DNA of 64,000 bases from Pseudomonas sp. Q11 (lineage in GTDB: Bacteria > Pseudomonadota > Gammaproteobacteria > Pseudomonadales > Pseudomonadaceae). A program made the translations under genes and the position numbers. Below the pieces are notes generated by a model. It saw nothing but the letters and a program-made list of their open reading frames with translations. It was not told the DNA's origin and did no database searches. Below, in pieces: positions 34,504 to 43,991 of the stretch (the first letter of the stretch is position 1; each line of letters opens with the position of its first letter). Location: contig NZ_JAKNQY010000010.1 in the NCBI RefSeq assembly GCF_024494355.1, positions 62,001-126,000 on the forward strand, given 5' to 3'.

Positions 34504-35931
34504 ATGTCTCAACCCACCCAACGTCTCTGGGGGGCCCGTTTCAAAAGCGGCCCATCCGAAGCCCTGGCGGCCCTGTCCCGTTGCCCTGAGCGTTACTTTC
34601 GCCTGACCCCGTATGACCTCGCCGGTTCCAAGGCCCATGCCCGTGAGCTGCAACGCGCCGGACTGTTGAGCGAGCAGGAAACCCGCACCATGCTCGACGC
34701 GCTGGAAGGTATCGGCGCTGATTTTAAAGCCGGCAGCATCACGCCAACGCTGGATGACGAAGACGTCCACACGTTCATCGAACGCCTGCTGACCGAGCGC
34801 CTCGGCCCATTGGGCGGCAAGCTGCGCGCCGGCCGTTCGCGCAACGACCAGACCGCCAACGACCTGCGTCTGTTCCTGCGCGACCACGTGCGCACCCTGG
34901 CCGTCGAAGTACTTGCCTTGCAACAGGCGCTGGTCGATCAGGCCGAACAACACATCGAAAGCATCTGCCCAGGCTTCACTCACCTGCAACAGGCGCAACC
35001 GATCGTCTTTGCTCATCACTTGCTCGCTCATGCCCAATCGATGCTGCGTGACGTGCAACGACTGGTGGACTGGGACATCCGCACCGCGCTGTCGCCACTC
35101 GGCGCCGCCGCCATGGCCGGTTCCGCCATCGCGCGCCTGCCGCAGCAGTCGGCCAGGGAAATGGGTTACAGCGGCGTCTGCGAAAACTCCATCGATGCGG
35201 TGGCCAGCCGCGATCACGTCGCCGAATTCCTGTTTATTGCCAGCATGCTCGGGATCAACATTTCCCGCCTTGCCGAAGAATTCTGTCTGTGGTCATCGCG
35301 GCAATTTCGCTGGGTTAGCCTGGACGATGCCTACGCCACCGGCAGCTCAATCATGCCGCAGAAGAAAAACCCGGACATTGCCGAACTGGCCCGGGGCAAG
35401 GCAGGTCGCCTGATCGGCAACCTCACGGGCCTGCTCTGCACCCTGAAATCGCTGCCGCTGTCATACAACCGCGACTTGAGCGAAGACAAGAACGGCGTGC
35501 TCGACAGCGTCGACACTTTGCTGCTGGTCCTGCCCGCCATGACCGGGATGGTCGCGACCATGAAGGTCAACGTTGAAGAGTTGCGCCGCCAGGCACCGCT
35601 CGGGTTCACCCTCGCGACCGAAGTAGCCGACTGGCTGGCGGTGCGCGGCGTGCCGTTCAAGGAAGCCCATGAAATCACCGGCGCGCTGGTTCAGGCCTGT
35701 GAGAAACACGACATCGAGTTGTGGGAAGCCTCGCCGGCGCTGTTGGCCGAAATCGATCCGCGCCTGACCCCGGAGGTACGCGACAGCCTGACGCTAGAAG
35801 CCGCCATCGCGGCCCGTAGCGGTTGGGGTGGTACCGCGCCGCAGCAAGTGCGCGAGCAGATCGGCCGGTTGAAGACCGCCCTCGCCGCGCAACACGAATG
35901 GACCGAGAACTATCAGGGCTTGCGCCTCTGA
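34504..35931 (+). CDS. argH: Argininosuccinate lyase-like enzyme
   Basis: 475 residues, full length. Fumarase/aspartase-superfamily blocks are present: GGKLRAGRSRNDQ, the TAxSH-region GFTHLQQAQP, and the signature GSSIMPQKKNPD with its mobile-loop Ser. ArgH-type lyases split a C-N bond to release fumarate. Because it heads a catabolic cluster with an amino-acid ABC transporter, it is more likely a paralogue that acts on an N-succinyl-type substrate than the biosynthetic ArgH (inference). GAGGA lies before the ATG at 34504. Divergent from the LysR gene. A perfect inverted repeat follows 18 bp after the stop. Confidence 0.85.
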   Translation: MSQPTQRLWGARFKSGPSEALAALSRCPERYFRLTPYDLAGSKAHARELQRAGLLSEQETRTMLDALEGIGADFKAGSITPTLDDEDVHTFIERLLTERLGPLGGKLRAGRSRNDQTANDLRLFLRDHVRTLAVEVLALQQALVDQAEQHIESICPGFTHLQQAQPIVFAHHLLAHAQSMLRDVQRLVDWDIRTALSPLGAAAMAGSAIARLPQQSAREMGYSGVCENSIDAVASRDHVAEFLFIASMLGINISRLAEEFCLWSSRQFRWVSLDDAYATGSSIMPQKKNPDIAELARGKAGRLIGNLTGLLCTLKSLPLSYNRDLSEDKNGVLDSVDTLLLVLPAMTGMVATMKVNVEELRRQAPLGFTLATEVADWLAVRGVPFKEAHEITGALVQACEKHDIELWEASPALLAEIDPRLTPEVRDSLTLEAAIAARSGWGGTAPQQVREQIGRLKTALAAQHEWTENYQGLRL

Positions 35932-35949
35932 TAGACAACACAAAACTCG

Positions 35950-35975
35950 GTAGGCGCCGGCAGGCCGGCGCCTAC
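35950..35975 (+). repeat. Perfect hairpin between argH-like and ABC permease genes
   Basis: GTAGGCGCCGGC / GCCGGCGCCTAC, a 12-bp perfect stem with a 2-base loop. No T tract follows. It may act as an attenuator or mRNA stabiliser between the first gene and the transporter genes, or be a REP-type element. Confidence 0.7.
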
Positions 35976-36020
35976 AAGGAAATGTGTTTGACCTGCAATA
36001 CCCGTGTTCGGAGAAACAAC

Positions 36021-36899
36021 ATGAGTCAGACTCAGGCAGAACGACTTCAGGCGGAGCGCAAGCTGGCGGAAAACCAGTTTGATATCACCCAGTACGATCA
36101 CGTGCCTCGGCGTTATTACGGGCGGATTTTTTTCGCCACCGTGATCCTCATAGCGATCGTCGGCCTGGTGCGCGCCTTTGCCGAAGGCAAGATCGAATGG
36201 TCGTACATCGGCCAGTTCCTCACCTCCCAAGCGATCATGTGGGGCTTGCTCAATACCATCGTCATGGCCGTGCTGGCGATGGGGCTGGGTATTGTGTTCG
36301 GGGTGATTACGGCGATCATGCGCATGTCGGCCAACCCGATCCTGCGTTACGTGGCGGTGACCTACACCTGGCTGTTTCGCGGCACGCCCCTGATCCTGCA
36401 ACTGCTGTTGTGGTTCAACCTGGCGCTGATCTTCCCCACCATCGGCATCCCCGGCCTGTTCGAAATGGACACCGTGAGCCTGATGACGCCATTCGCGGCC
36501 GCCCTCCTGGGCTTGAGCATCAACCAGGGTGCCTACACCGCCGAAGTGGTGCGTGCCGGTCTGTTGTCGGTGGACACCGGGCAGTACGAAGCCGCCAAGT
36601 CGATCGGCATGCCACGCCTGCAAGCGCTGCGGCGGATCATCCTGCCGCAGGCGATGCGGATCATCATTCCGCCGGTCGGCAACGAGTTTATCGGCATGGT
36701 GAAAATGACCTCGCTGGCGAGCGTCATCCAGTACTCGGAACTGCTCTACAACGCCCAGAACATCTACTACGCCAACGCCCGGGTGATGGAGCTGCTGATC
36801 GTCGCGGGTATCTGGTACCTGGCCACCGTCACCGTACTGTCCTTTGGTCAAAGCCGTCTGGAGCGTCGTTTCGCTCGCGGCGCCGGCAAGCGTTCTTGA
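36021..36899 (+). CDS. Polar amino acid ABC transporter permease
   Basis: 292 residues from the ATG at 36021; the frame is open from 35823 but overlaps the previous gene. Membrane helices begin with [14 protein letters not shown], and the HisM/GlnP-type permease loop is clear ([23 protein letters not shown] motif with Gly). It forms the inner-membrane channel with the adjacent ATPase. Only one permease gene is present, so it probably works as a homodimer. It also has an unusual ~45-residue cytoplasmic N-terminus ([18 protein letters not shown]). Confidence 0.9.
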   Translation: MSQTQAERLQAERKLAENQFDITQYDHVPRRYYGRIFFATVILIAIVGLVRAFAEGKIEWSYIGQFLTSQAIMWGLLNTIVMAVLAMGLGIVFGVITAIMRMSANPILRYVAVTYTWLFRGTPLILQLLLWFNLALIFPTIGIPGLFEMDTVSLMTPFAAALLGLSINQGAYTAEVVRAGLLSVDTGQYEAAKSIGMPRLQALRRIILPQAMRIIIPPVGNEFIGMVKMTSLASVIQYSELLYNAQNIYYANARVMELLIVAGIWYLATVTVLSFGQSRLERRFARGAGKRS

Positions 36900-36909
36900 G
36901 GAGCCCCAC

Positions 36910-37674
36910 ATGAGAAGCATCGTCAAGGCCGTGAGTCTGAACAAGTATTACGACCAGTTCCACGCGCTCAAAGACATCAATATCGAAGTCGACCAAGGTG
37001 AAGTGCTGTGCATCATCGGCCCGTCCGGTTCCGGTAAAAGCACCTTGCTGCGTTGCGTCAACCAACTGGAAAAGATCGACAAGGGCGGCCTGTGGGTCGA
37101 TGGCGAACTGGTGGGTTACCGCATCGTCGGCAACAAACTGCACGAACTCAACGAGTCCCAGATCGCCCGTCAACGTCTGTCCACCGGCATGGTGTTCCAG
37201 CGTTTCAACCTGTTTCCGCACATGACTGTGCTGCAAAACATCATCGAAGGGCCGTGTCAGGTGCTCAAGCGTTCGCCCAAAGAGGCGAATGAAGAAGCCT
37301 TGGAATTGCTCGCCCGCGTCGGCCTGACCGACAAGCGCAACAGCTACCCGATCGAGCTTTCGGGCGGCCAGCAGCAACGCGTCGCCATTGCCCGTGCATT
37401 GGCCATGCGGCCCAAGCTGATGCTGTTCGATGAACCCACTTCGGCACTCGACCCGGAACTGGTCGGTGAGGTGCTGTCGGTGATGCGCGACCTCGCGCAG
37501 ACCGGCATGACCATGATCGTCGTCACCCATGAACTGGGCTTCGCTCGCGAGGTTTCCAACCGCATGGTGTTCATGGACGGCGGGCAGATCGTGGAGGCTG
37601 GAAGCCCCGAAGAAATACTAATAAGTCCGCAAAACCCTCGCACCCAAAGCTTCATTTCTGCCGTTCGAACCTAA
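36910..37674 (+). CDS. Polar amino acid ABC transporter ATPase
   Basis: 254 residues. Walker [10 protein letters not shown] (~38-46), Q-loop [10 protein letters not shown], signature [15 protein letters not shown], Walker [15 protein letters not shown], and the switch His in VVTHELGFA. Family GlnQ/HisP. The ATG at 36910 lies 11 bp after the permease stop, within the same operon. Short inverted bases (AGCGCC-GGCGCT) at 37674-37689 follow its stop. Confidence 0.93.
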   Translation: MRSIVKAVSLNKYYDQFHALKDINIEVDQGEVLCIIGPSGSGKSTLLRCVNQLEKIDKGGLWVDGELVGYRIVGNKLHELNESQIARQRLSTGMVFQRFNLFPHMTVLQNIIEGPCQVLKRSPKEANEEALELLARVGLTDKRNSYPIELSGGQQQRVAIARALAMRPKLMLFDEPTSALDPELVGEVLSVMRDLAQTGMTMIVVTHELGFAREVSNRMVFMDGGQIVEAGSPEEILISPQNPRTQSFISAVRT

Positions 37675-37713
37675 GCGCCCGTTGGCGCTCACAACACTCA
37701 AAAGAGAACGACC

Positions 37714-38538
37714 ATGAAGAACTTCGTAATCCCAGCAGTACTCGCAGGCTTGATGGCCTCCAGCTTCAGCTTCGCCGCCGAACTGCCGGCCAGCATCAAG
37801 GATAAGGGCGAGATCGTCGTCGCGATCATGCCGAACTATCCGCCGATGGATTTCAAGGACCCGGCCACCAACCAGTTGACCGGCCTGGACTATGACCTGG
37901 GCAACGCCTTGGCCGAACGCTTGGGCATCAAGATCAAATGGCAGGAAACTGGCTTCGAGCAAATGATCAACGCGCTCACCACCGACCGCGTCGACATGGT
38001 GCTGTCGGGCATGACCGACACCGCCGAACGTCAGGCCAGCGTGACCTTCGTCGACTACTTCACCAGCGGTCCGCAGTTCTACACCCTGCAAAAGAACAAA
38101 GACACCAACGAGATCATCGACCTGTGCGGCAAGAAAGTCGGCACCAGCCGCCGCACCACCTTCCCATCGGAAATCGCCGAGTGGAGCAAGGCCAACTGCG
38201 AAGCAGCGGGTAAACCGGCGATCAACGTGGTGGGCACCGAAGGTTCCGCCGACGCCCGTGCGCAACTGCGCCAGAGCCGTATTGACGCGGCGATGCAAGG
38301 CAGCGAAACCCTGCCGTACCTCAAGACCCAGGAAAAGGACATGTACAAGACCGTGGGCCTGCCGATCTCGTCGCAGTTCACCGGCCTGGGCGTCAGCAAG
38401 AAAAAACCGGAGCTGAGCGAGGCGGTGAAAGTCGCGCTGCAGAGCATGATCGACGACGGCAGCTACCAGGCGATCCTGAAGAAGTGGGAGCTGGAGTTGG
38501 GCGCGATCAAGACGGCGACGATTAACGCCGGGAAGTAA
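37714..38538 (+). CDS. Amino acid ABC transporter substrate-binding protein
   Basis: 274 residues with a signal peptide (MKNFVIPAVLAGLMASSFSF, cleavage near residue 22). Typical SBP_bac_3 features: GEIVVAIMPNYPPMDFKD, LDYDLGNALAERLGIKIKW and VDMVLSGMTDTAERQ. Periplasmic receptor for the ABC transporter above. Which amino acid or derivative it binds cannot be read. The Arg of the ligand-binding SGMTDTAERQ region is kept, as in binders of alpha-amino or carboxylate groups. Confidence 0.9.
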   Translation: MKNFVIPAVLAGLMASSFSFAAELPASIKDKGEIVVAIMPNYPPMDFKDPATNQLTGLDYDLGNALAERLGIKIKWQETGFEQMINALTTDRVDMVLSGMTDTAERQASVTFVDYFTSGPQFYTLQKNKDTNEIIDLCGKKVGTSRRTTFPSEIAEWSKANCEAAGKPAINVVGTEGSADARAQLRQSRIDAAMQGSETLPYLKTQEKDMYKTVGLPISSQFTGLGVSKKKPELSEAVKVALQSMIDDGSYQAILKKWELELGAIKTATINAGK

Positions 38539-38564
38539 CCCGCAAGGAACAAGCCTGTCCGTTT

Positions 38565-38650
38565 GTTGTGGGAGCGAGCCTGCTCGCGATGGTGTGTCAG
38601 TCGACACGGGTGCGCTGATACGCCATCGCGAGCAGGCTCGCTCCCACACG
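38565..38650. repeat. Inverted REP pair (GTGGGAGCGAGCCTGCTCGCGA)
   Basis: TGTGGGAGCGAGCCTGCTCG and its inverse CGAGCAGGCTCGCTCCCACA face each other across ~25 bp between the binding-protein and deacetylase genes, as a BIME-like pair. Each half also contains an internal hairpin GAGCGAGCCTGCTC. The same pair is at 58960-59051 and in the tandem array at 51676. Confidence 0.85.
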
Positions 38651-38687
38651 GGTTGGGCTTTACCTATGAAATAGCTGGAGCACCACG

Positions 38688-39536
38688 ATGTCCTCCTCAC
38701 CCCAACCCACCTGGCCGGCGCCGCACAAAGCCTGCCTGGCCCTGGCCTTCGACCTCGACGGCCCCACCGGCGATGCCATGCTCAACGGTTCGATCTGGCA
38801 CAAGCCCGAGTATTTCGGATTTGGCGGTTATGGCCCTTACCGGGCGCTGCCGCGACTGCTCGATCTGCTCGACGCCTTCGGCATCCCGAGCACTTTTTTC
38901 GTCCCGGCCTGGGTCGTGGAGAACTGGCCGAAGCAGTGCCAGGCGATTGTCGAGCGCGGGCATGAGGTGGCGTACCACGGCTACAAACACGAATCCTTTT
39001 ATGCCCTGACGCTGCAACAGCAGAAGGACGTGATGAAGCGCTGCCGCGAGGTGTTCTGGAACCACCTGAACATCCGCGCCGAAGGCTTTCGCACCCCCTC
39101 CGGCGACTGGCGCGCCGAGACCCCGGCGATGCTGGTCGAGGCCGGCGTCACCTATTCCAGCAGCATGCGTGGCGATGACCGCCCGTACCTGGTGAAGGTG
39201 CCGGGTTTCGACACGCCCCTGGTGGAGATTCCCGGTCGCTGGGAAATGGATGACTACGCCTCACTGGCCTATACCCGCGCGCCGGATTTTCCGTCAGGGC
39301 TCGATCGCACCGCCAGTTATGAGCTGACCCTGGACAACTGGTGTCGCGAATACGACGGCGCCATGAATGAAGGCCTGTGCCTGACCACCCTGTTCCATCC
39401 CAAGATCACCGGCAAGCCGGGACGCATCCTGCTGCTGGAAAAACTCTTCGAACACATGCGCCAGCGCAACGACGTGTGGTTTGCCACTTGCCGCGATGTC
39501 GCGCAATGGTGGCTCAAGGAGCATCACCATGGCTGA
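38688..39536 (+). CDS. Polysaccharide deacetylase family protein 1
   Basis: 282 residues, cytoplasmic (no signal peptide). NodB-homology motifs: FDLDGPTGD with Asp22/Asp24, HGYKH with His97 and His101 (the H-x3-H metal site), and a RTPSGDW motif 3 arginine. Such proteins hydrolyse amide or N-acyl bonds; cytoplasmic members of the PuuE type act on small molecules rather than polysaccharides. GGAG precedes the ATG. It overlaps the next gene by 8 bp, so the two are probably made together. Confidence 0.88.
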   Translation: MSSSPQPTWPAPHKACLALAFDLDGPTGDAMLNGSIWHKPEYFGFGGYGPYRALPRLLDLLDAFGIPSTFFVPAWVVENWPKQCQAIVERGHEVAYHGYKHESFYALTLQQQKDVMKRCREVFWNHLNIRAEGFRTPSGDWRAETPAMLVEAGVTYSSSMRGDDRPYLVKVPGFDTPLVEIPGRWEMDDYASLAYTRAPDFPSGLDRTASYELTLDNWCREYDGAMNEGLCLTTLFHPKITGKPGRILLLEKLFEHMRQRNDVWFATCRDVAQWWLKEHHHG

Positions 39537-40416
39537 TTCGGTTTTCTGGCCCCAGGGCTACCGCTGCGCTGTCGTGTTGACGGTCGATTACAACGACATC
39601 CACGGCATTCTCACCCAGGCCCCGGAAGTCGCCGGACGCGACAAGACCCTGTCCGTGTGGCGCTACGGCACACAACGGGGTGTCGAGCGCCTGTTGGGGC
39701 TGTTCGACGAACTGAAGGTGTGCAGCAGTTGGTTCGTTCCCGGCATCGTTGCCGAGGAAAACCCGCAGCACATCCAGGCGATTCAAGCAGGCGGGCACGA
39801 GATTGCCTGCGCCGGTTATCGCCACCGCAACTACGACACCCTCGATCTGGCGCAGCAGCGTGACGAAGTCGCCCGAGGGTGTGCAGCGTTGCAGGCGCTG
39901 ACCGGCCAGCGCCCCAGCGGTTTTCGCATCCCCGCCGGCAATGGCGCACCGGGGTTCATCGAGGCCTTGGGCGAACACGGCATAAGCTGGTCGTCGTCAT
40001 GGCGTGGCGATGATTTGCCTTTCGCTCACCCCACGGCACCCGGGATTATCGAACTGCCCTTGCACTATGAACTGGAGGACGAGCCCTACTTCGCCTTCAA
40101 CCTGAGCCCGGCGGTGCCGCCTGCGCAATCGCGGATCGCTTCCTACAGCCACACGCTGGGCAATCTGCAAATGGACTTCGCCGGGTTTCACCGCTTCGGC
40201 CTGTGTTACGTACTGCGCCTGCATCCCGAGATCATCGGCACGCCCGGGCGGATCGGCGTGTTGCGCGAGCTGCTGCGGGGCATCCAGCAGCACGATGATG
40301 TATGGATCGCCCGAGGTGGCGAAGTCGCCCAATGGTGGGCGGACTCGGCGCTGCCAACGGCCGACGATCACCCCGCCTCGGTGTACGAGCGGCACTATCG
40401 GGACTACCTGCTATGA
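39529..40416 (+). CDS. Polysaccharide deacetylase family protein 2, metal site altered
   Basis: 295 residues. Overall fold and motifs parallel the first protein: TVDYNDIHG (Asp20, but Asn22 in place of the second Asp), CAGYRH where Ala95 stands at the place of His97 in protein 1, with His99 kept, then GFRIPAGNG. So two likely metal ligands are lost. It may be an inactive or specialised partner of protein 1 in a heteromeric enzyme (inference), as the overlapping genes suggest. It ends with ATGA overlap to the MmgE/PrpD gene. Confidence 0.85.
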   Translation: MADSVFWPQGYRCAVVLTVDYNDIHGILTQAPEVAGRDKTLSVWRYGTQRGVERLLGLFDELKVCSSWFVPGIVAEENPQHIQAIQAGGHEIACAGYRHRNYDTLDLAQQRDEVARGCAALQALTGQRPSGFRIPAGNGAPGFIEALGEHGISWSSSWRGDDLPFAHPTAPGIIELPLHYELEDEPYFAFNLSPAVPPAQSRIASYSHTLGNLQMDFAGFHRFGLCYVLRLHPEIIGTPGRIGVLRELLRGIQQHDDVWIARGGEVAQWWADSALPTADDHPASVYERHYRDYLL

Positions 40417-41762
40417 CCGAGCGCCTGCAGCGACTGGCGCAGTTCTGCGTCGACAGCCGCTTCGAAGACTTGCCAGCAGCGCTGGTGGCGCAAGCCAAGC
40501 GGCACATCCTCGATACGTTCGGGGCGGCATTGGCCGGCGCGGACAGCGACGTCGCACGACAGGCGCGTCAGATCTTCGAGGGCGAAACCGGCAGCAGCCT
40601 GGTCTGGGGCACCAACCTGCGACTCGGCGCAGCCCAGACGGCGATGCTCAACGGTGTCGCCGCGCATGCGCTGGAACTGGACGACACCGGTGGCTGCGAC
40701 CACTCCGGGGCGGTGGTCCTGCCAGCGGCGATGGCTGCGGTGTCGATGGTGCCCGGAACGGTCAACGGTCGTGAGCTGATCACGGCCGTGGTGCTTGGTT
40801 ATGAAGTCGGTCGCCGGGTGCTCGAAGCCTGCGGCGGCTATTCGGCGCACAACGGCGCTGGCTGGCATTCCACTGCCACCTGCGGGGTGTTCGGCGCGGC
40901 AGCCGCCAGTGCGCGTATCCTGCGACTGGACGCCAGGCAAACGCTCGCTGCGCTTGGCATTGCCGGCAGCTTCAGCGGGGGCTTGTGGGCGTTCATCCAT
41001 GACGGTTCACAAAGCAAGAAGCTGCACAGCGGCCGTGCGGCTGAAGGAGGATTGCTGGCCGCGCGGTTTGCCCAGCAGGGCATCACCGGGCCGGCCAGGC
41101 TGTTCGATGACGTCTGGGGCGGTTTTCTCAAGACCCTGGCCGGGCCGACGGCAGAACCGCAAGCGCTGGACGCGGATCTCGGATCGGTGTGGAAACTCGC
41201 ACGCTGCTCGATCAAGCCCTATGCCTCGTGCCGTGGCACCCATTCGGCCATCGATGCGCTGGGGTTGCTGCTGGATCAGTTGCAAGTCGATGCCGATCAG
41301 GTCGAAGACATTCAGGTGTCGTTGTGCGGTTTTCTGCAAGACATGTGCGGTGGCCAGGATGTCAGCACGCTGCCGGCGGCGCAGATGAGCCTGCCTTACG
41401 CCTTGGCGGCGCGGCTGGTGCACGGGCATTGCGGACTTGAAGCCTATGATGAGACCGCGCGCCGCGACCCGCGGATTGACCGCTGGTTGTCGCGCATTCG
41501 CCTTGAAGTGGACCCGCTACGGTCAGAGGATGGCGAACCTGTGGTCTGCGTGCGGACCGTGGACGGCCGGCAGGCGCGATGGTGCGTCGATCCGCCCTTG
41601 GGTGCGCCAGCCAATCCGTTGAGCGATGCGGCGCTGGAGCAGAAATTTTTCAGCCTGGCGGAGCGAGTGATGCCGCGGGTGCAGGCTGAGGCGTTGCGGG
41701 GGCAATTGGCGCGGCTGGAAGCGCTGGAGTCGGTTGGACTGCTCGAGCAGTGGTTGGGTTGA
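40413..41762 (+). CDS. MmgE/PrpD family protein
   Basis: 449 residues from the ATG at 40413, whose TGA overlap with the previous stop shows coupling. Family traits: RHILDTFGAALAGADSD, the HALELDDTGGCDHSGAVVLPA-like active-site region and a YASCRGTHSAIDA motif (lysine/cysteine/serine catalytic region of PrpD-type folds). Relatives are 2-methylcitrate dehydratase, cis-aconitate decarboxylase and iminodisuccinate epimerase. The last is notable because it cooperates with an ArgH-like lyase in degrading N-succinyl compounds. Confidence 0.88.
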   Translation: MTERLQRLAQFCVDSRFEDLPAALVAQAKRHILDTFGAALAGADSDVARQARQIFEGETGSSLVWGTNLRLGAAQTAMLNGVAAHALELDDTGGCDHSGAVVLPAAMAAVSMVPGTVNGRELITAVVLGYEVGRRVLEACGGYSAHNGAGWHSTATCGVFGAAAASARILRLDARQTLAALGIAGSFSGGLWAFIHDGSQSKKLHSGRAAEGGLLAARFAQQGITGPARLFDDVWGGFLKTLAGPTAEPQALDADLGSVWKLARCSIKPYASCRGTHSAIDALGLLLDQLQVDADQVEDIQVSLCGFLQDMCGGQDVSTLPAAQMSLPYALAARLVHGHCGLEAYDETARRDPRIDRWLSRIRLEVDPLRSEDGEPVVCVRTVDGRQARWCVDPPLGAPANPLSDAALEQKFFSLAERVMPRVQAEALRGQLARLEALESVGLLEQWLG

Positions 41763-41841
41763 AAAGTTTATTGCCTGCTCGCGATGGCTGTACCTCGGCG
41801 CAAACACACACTAAAAAATGGAATAAGGACATCTGCCCACC

Positions 41842-43029
41842 GTGGCCACTTACTCGCTCGTCATCCGCCGCCTGATGATCGCTTCACTGACCATCGTCGT
41901 CAGCCGCGCCATTACCAGCCCGTTGCTTACCCTGTTCCTGAGCAACAAACTCGGTCTCAACCAACAGGACGTCGGTTTGTTGCTGGGCATCGCGGTGTTC
42001 ATTGCCACCCTGCTCGCGCTCTACGGCGGCTACATCATCGATCGCCTGGAGAAACGCCGGTTGCTGATCCTGACCATGCTCTCCAGCGCCATCGGATTCG
42101 TACTGCTGACCTTCGCCCAGAACCTCTACCTGACTACCCTGACCCTGGTGATCACCGAAACCGCGTCGGCCCTGTTCCTGATCGGCTCCAAGGCGATCCT
42201 CAGCGAGAACCTGCCCGTGGGCCAGCGGGCCAAGGCGTTTTCCCTGCGCTACACCCTTACCAATATCGGCTACGCCATCGGCCCGATGCTCGGCGTGGTG
42301 ATCGCCGGGGTGTACCCGATTGCGCCGTTCTTGATTGCCGGCGCCATCGCTTTCGGCAGCATCTTCCTGATGAGCGGCATTCCCAGCGACTCGGCCCCGG
42401 CCCCCGCGATCGGCCAGCCACAGAGTTTTCTGAAGACCCTGGTGACCCTGAAAAACGACCGCACGCTGATCATGTTCACCTGCGGCTGCCTGCTCAGTAC
42501 CGTGGTCCATGGGCGTTTTACCCTGTACCTGTCGCAATACCTGCTGGTGGTCGAGGACTCCCAGCGCGCGCTGCAAACCATGGCCGCCCTGCTCGCCTGC
42601 AATGCGATTGCGGTGATCCTGCTGCAATACCAGATCGGCCGCTTTCTCAAGCGCGAACAGCTACGTTACTGGATCGCCGGTGGCACCAGCCTTTTCATCC
42701 TCGGTTTGATCGGCTTCAGCCTGGCCGACAGCCTGGTGTCCTGGTGCGTGGCGATGTTCATTTTCACCCTCGGCGAGATGATCATTTACCCTGCCGAATT
42801 CCTCTTCGTTGACACCCTGGCACCGGAAGAACTGCGCGGCAGCTACTACGGCGCGCAGAACCTCGCGGCCCTGGGCGGCGCGTTGAGCCCGGTGATCTGC
42901 GGCTTCCTGCTCATGCACACCCCAGCGCCGACAATGTTCTATGCCTTGAGCTTGTTGACCGCGCTGGGCGGCACACTGTGCTTCATGAGTGGTCGGCGAG
43001 TGGCGTCAAAGCAAAATAACTCACTTTAG
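41842..43029 (+). CDS. MFS transporter
   Basis: 395 residues from a GTG start with AAGGA upstream. Twelve hydrophobic segments, with the MFS motif A-like YGGYIIDRLEKRRLL at ~62-76. It is the last gene of the cluster and is 79 bp after the MmgE/PrpD gene. It could export an intermediate or import a second substrate. Its end overlaps the convergent methyltransferase gene by 9 bp. Confidence 0.88.
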   Translation: MATYSLVIRRLMIASLTIVVSRAITSPLLTLFLSNKLGLNQQDVGLLLGIAVFIATLLALYGGYIIDRLEKRRLLILTMLSSAIGFVLLTFAQNLYLTTLTLVITETASALFLIGSKAILSENLPVGQRAKAFSLRYTLTNIGYAIGPMLGVVIAGVYPIAPFLIAGAIAFGSIFLMSGIPSDSAPAPAIGQPQSFLKTLVTLKNDRTLIMFTCGCLLSTVVHGRFTLYLSQYLLVVEDSQRALQTMAALLACNAIAVILLQYQIGRFLKREQLRYWIAGGTSLFILGLIGFSLADSLVSWCVAMFIFTLGEMIIYPAEFLFVDTLAPEELRGSYYGAQNLAALGGALSPVICGFLLMHTPAPTMFYALSLLTALGGTLCFMSGRRVASKQNNSL

Positions 43030-43728
43030 ATCTGCTTGCCGCGTACAGAACCATCCGTGCATTAACCCTGCCTGAAAGAACTGCACAGGGGCGTCAAACC
43101 CGGCGGCCTTAATAAGGCCCGCGACCTGTTGCGCAGGCAGGATCGCAACATTGCTGGCATAGGCAGTACGCGCTCGCTCCAGCACTTCTGGCTGAAGACC
43201 ATCGGAGGACATCAATGTCATCCAACTGCGTAACAGCACCTCATAGGCAGGCGATTCGGTATCAGAGGCGAGGTCGGCGTTCGCCAATATTCCGAGTGGT
43301 TTAAGACGCTGGGCAATCTCGCGAAAGAACGTGGTGCGGGCGCCTCCTTCCAACAAGAATTGGGAGACCAGAAAACAGGTAGCAGCGTCGTAGCTGGCCT
43401 CGGCGACGAGCGTGTCAAGGTAGCCTTCGTGAAAATGGCAGCGCGCGAGAAAGCCCTTCTGAACGGCCCTCTGACGACAGACGTCAAGCATTGCGCCCGA
43501 GGGGTCGACAGCAGTGAAATGCCAGCCGGGGAAGCGCTCTGCCAGATGGGCAAGTTCCGCCCCCGTGCCAACGCCTACGCAGAGTATCCGGGCATTTTCC
43601 GGCAGACCGCTGAACTGAGATTCGAGCAGCAAATACAGGGCGGCGCGAATCGGCGCCATCCCTTCCCATTGCTTGTCGTAGCTGACAGCGTGCTGGTCGA
43701 ACAATATCTTTAGGTCTTCATTGCGCAT
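43021..43728 (-). CDS. Class I SAM-dependent methyltransferase
   Basis: 235 residues from the ATG at 43728 (AAGGTG upstream). Motif I ARILCVGVGTGAELAHLAER (~45-65), acidic motif II FTAVDPSGAML, and a Y-D-A-A-T motif IV-like segment near residue 125. Small-molecule-type Methyltransf_25 family; substrate unknown. The frame opens further upstream to 43854, but this would run into unrelated DNA. Convergent with and overlapping the MFS gene. Confidence 0.85.
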   Translation of the reverse strand: MRNEDLKILFDQHAVSYDKQWEGMAPIRAALYLLLESQFSGLPENARILCVGVGTGAELAHLAERFPGWHFTAVDPSGAMLDVCRQRAVQKGFLARCHFHEGYLDTLVAEASYDAATCFLVSQFLLEGGARTTFFREIAQRLKPLGILANADLASDTESPAYEVLLRSWMTLMSSDGLQPEVLERARTAYASNVAILPAQQVAGLIKAAGFDAPVQFFQAGLMHGWFCTRQADLK

Positions 43729-43828
43729 AGGGCACCTTGAGTCGTGATAGACGCATCGCGTTAACCGCGGTACTGCTTTGAGTATCCCAGACCTGTCAAG
43801 CCCCATACATTTTCGGCCGCAATGCATG

Positions 43829-43969
43829 GATCTCACCTTGGTGTATGCCGCCAAGTCTACGGTCGAGAATAATGCCGTGGTGTTGGCTGAATGGTTGGAG
43901 GATGAAGTGGAGAAACGGGCGGAGGGCAGTTCGCCGGTTTACTATCGATCCGAACTCCCCGGCCACTGA
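43829..43969 (+). pseudogene. DUF488 C-terminal fragment
   Basis: The residues LTLVYAAKSTVENNAVVLAE and WLEDEVEKRAEGSSPV match the last 45 residues of the DUF488 gene at 32528 almost exactly, with the DNA ~90% identical. Nothing matches upstream of 43829, so only the 3' end was copied or retained. No start signal of its own is convincing. Confidence 0.85.
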
Positions 43970-43991
43970 TGTGAGCTGAATTCGATTGCGA

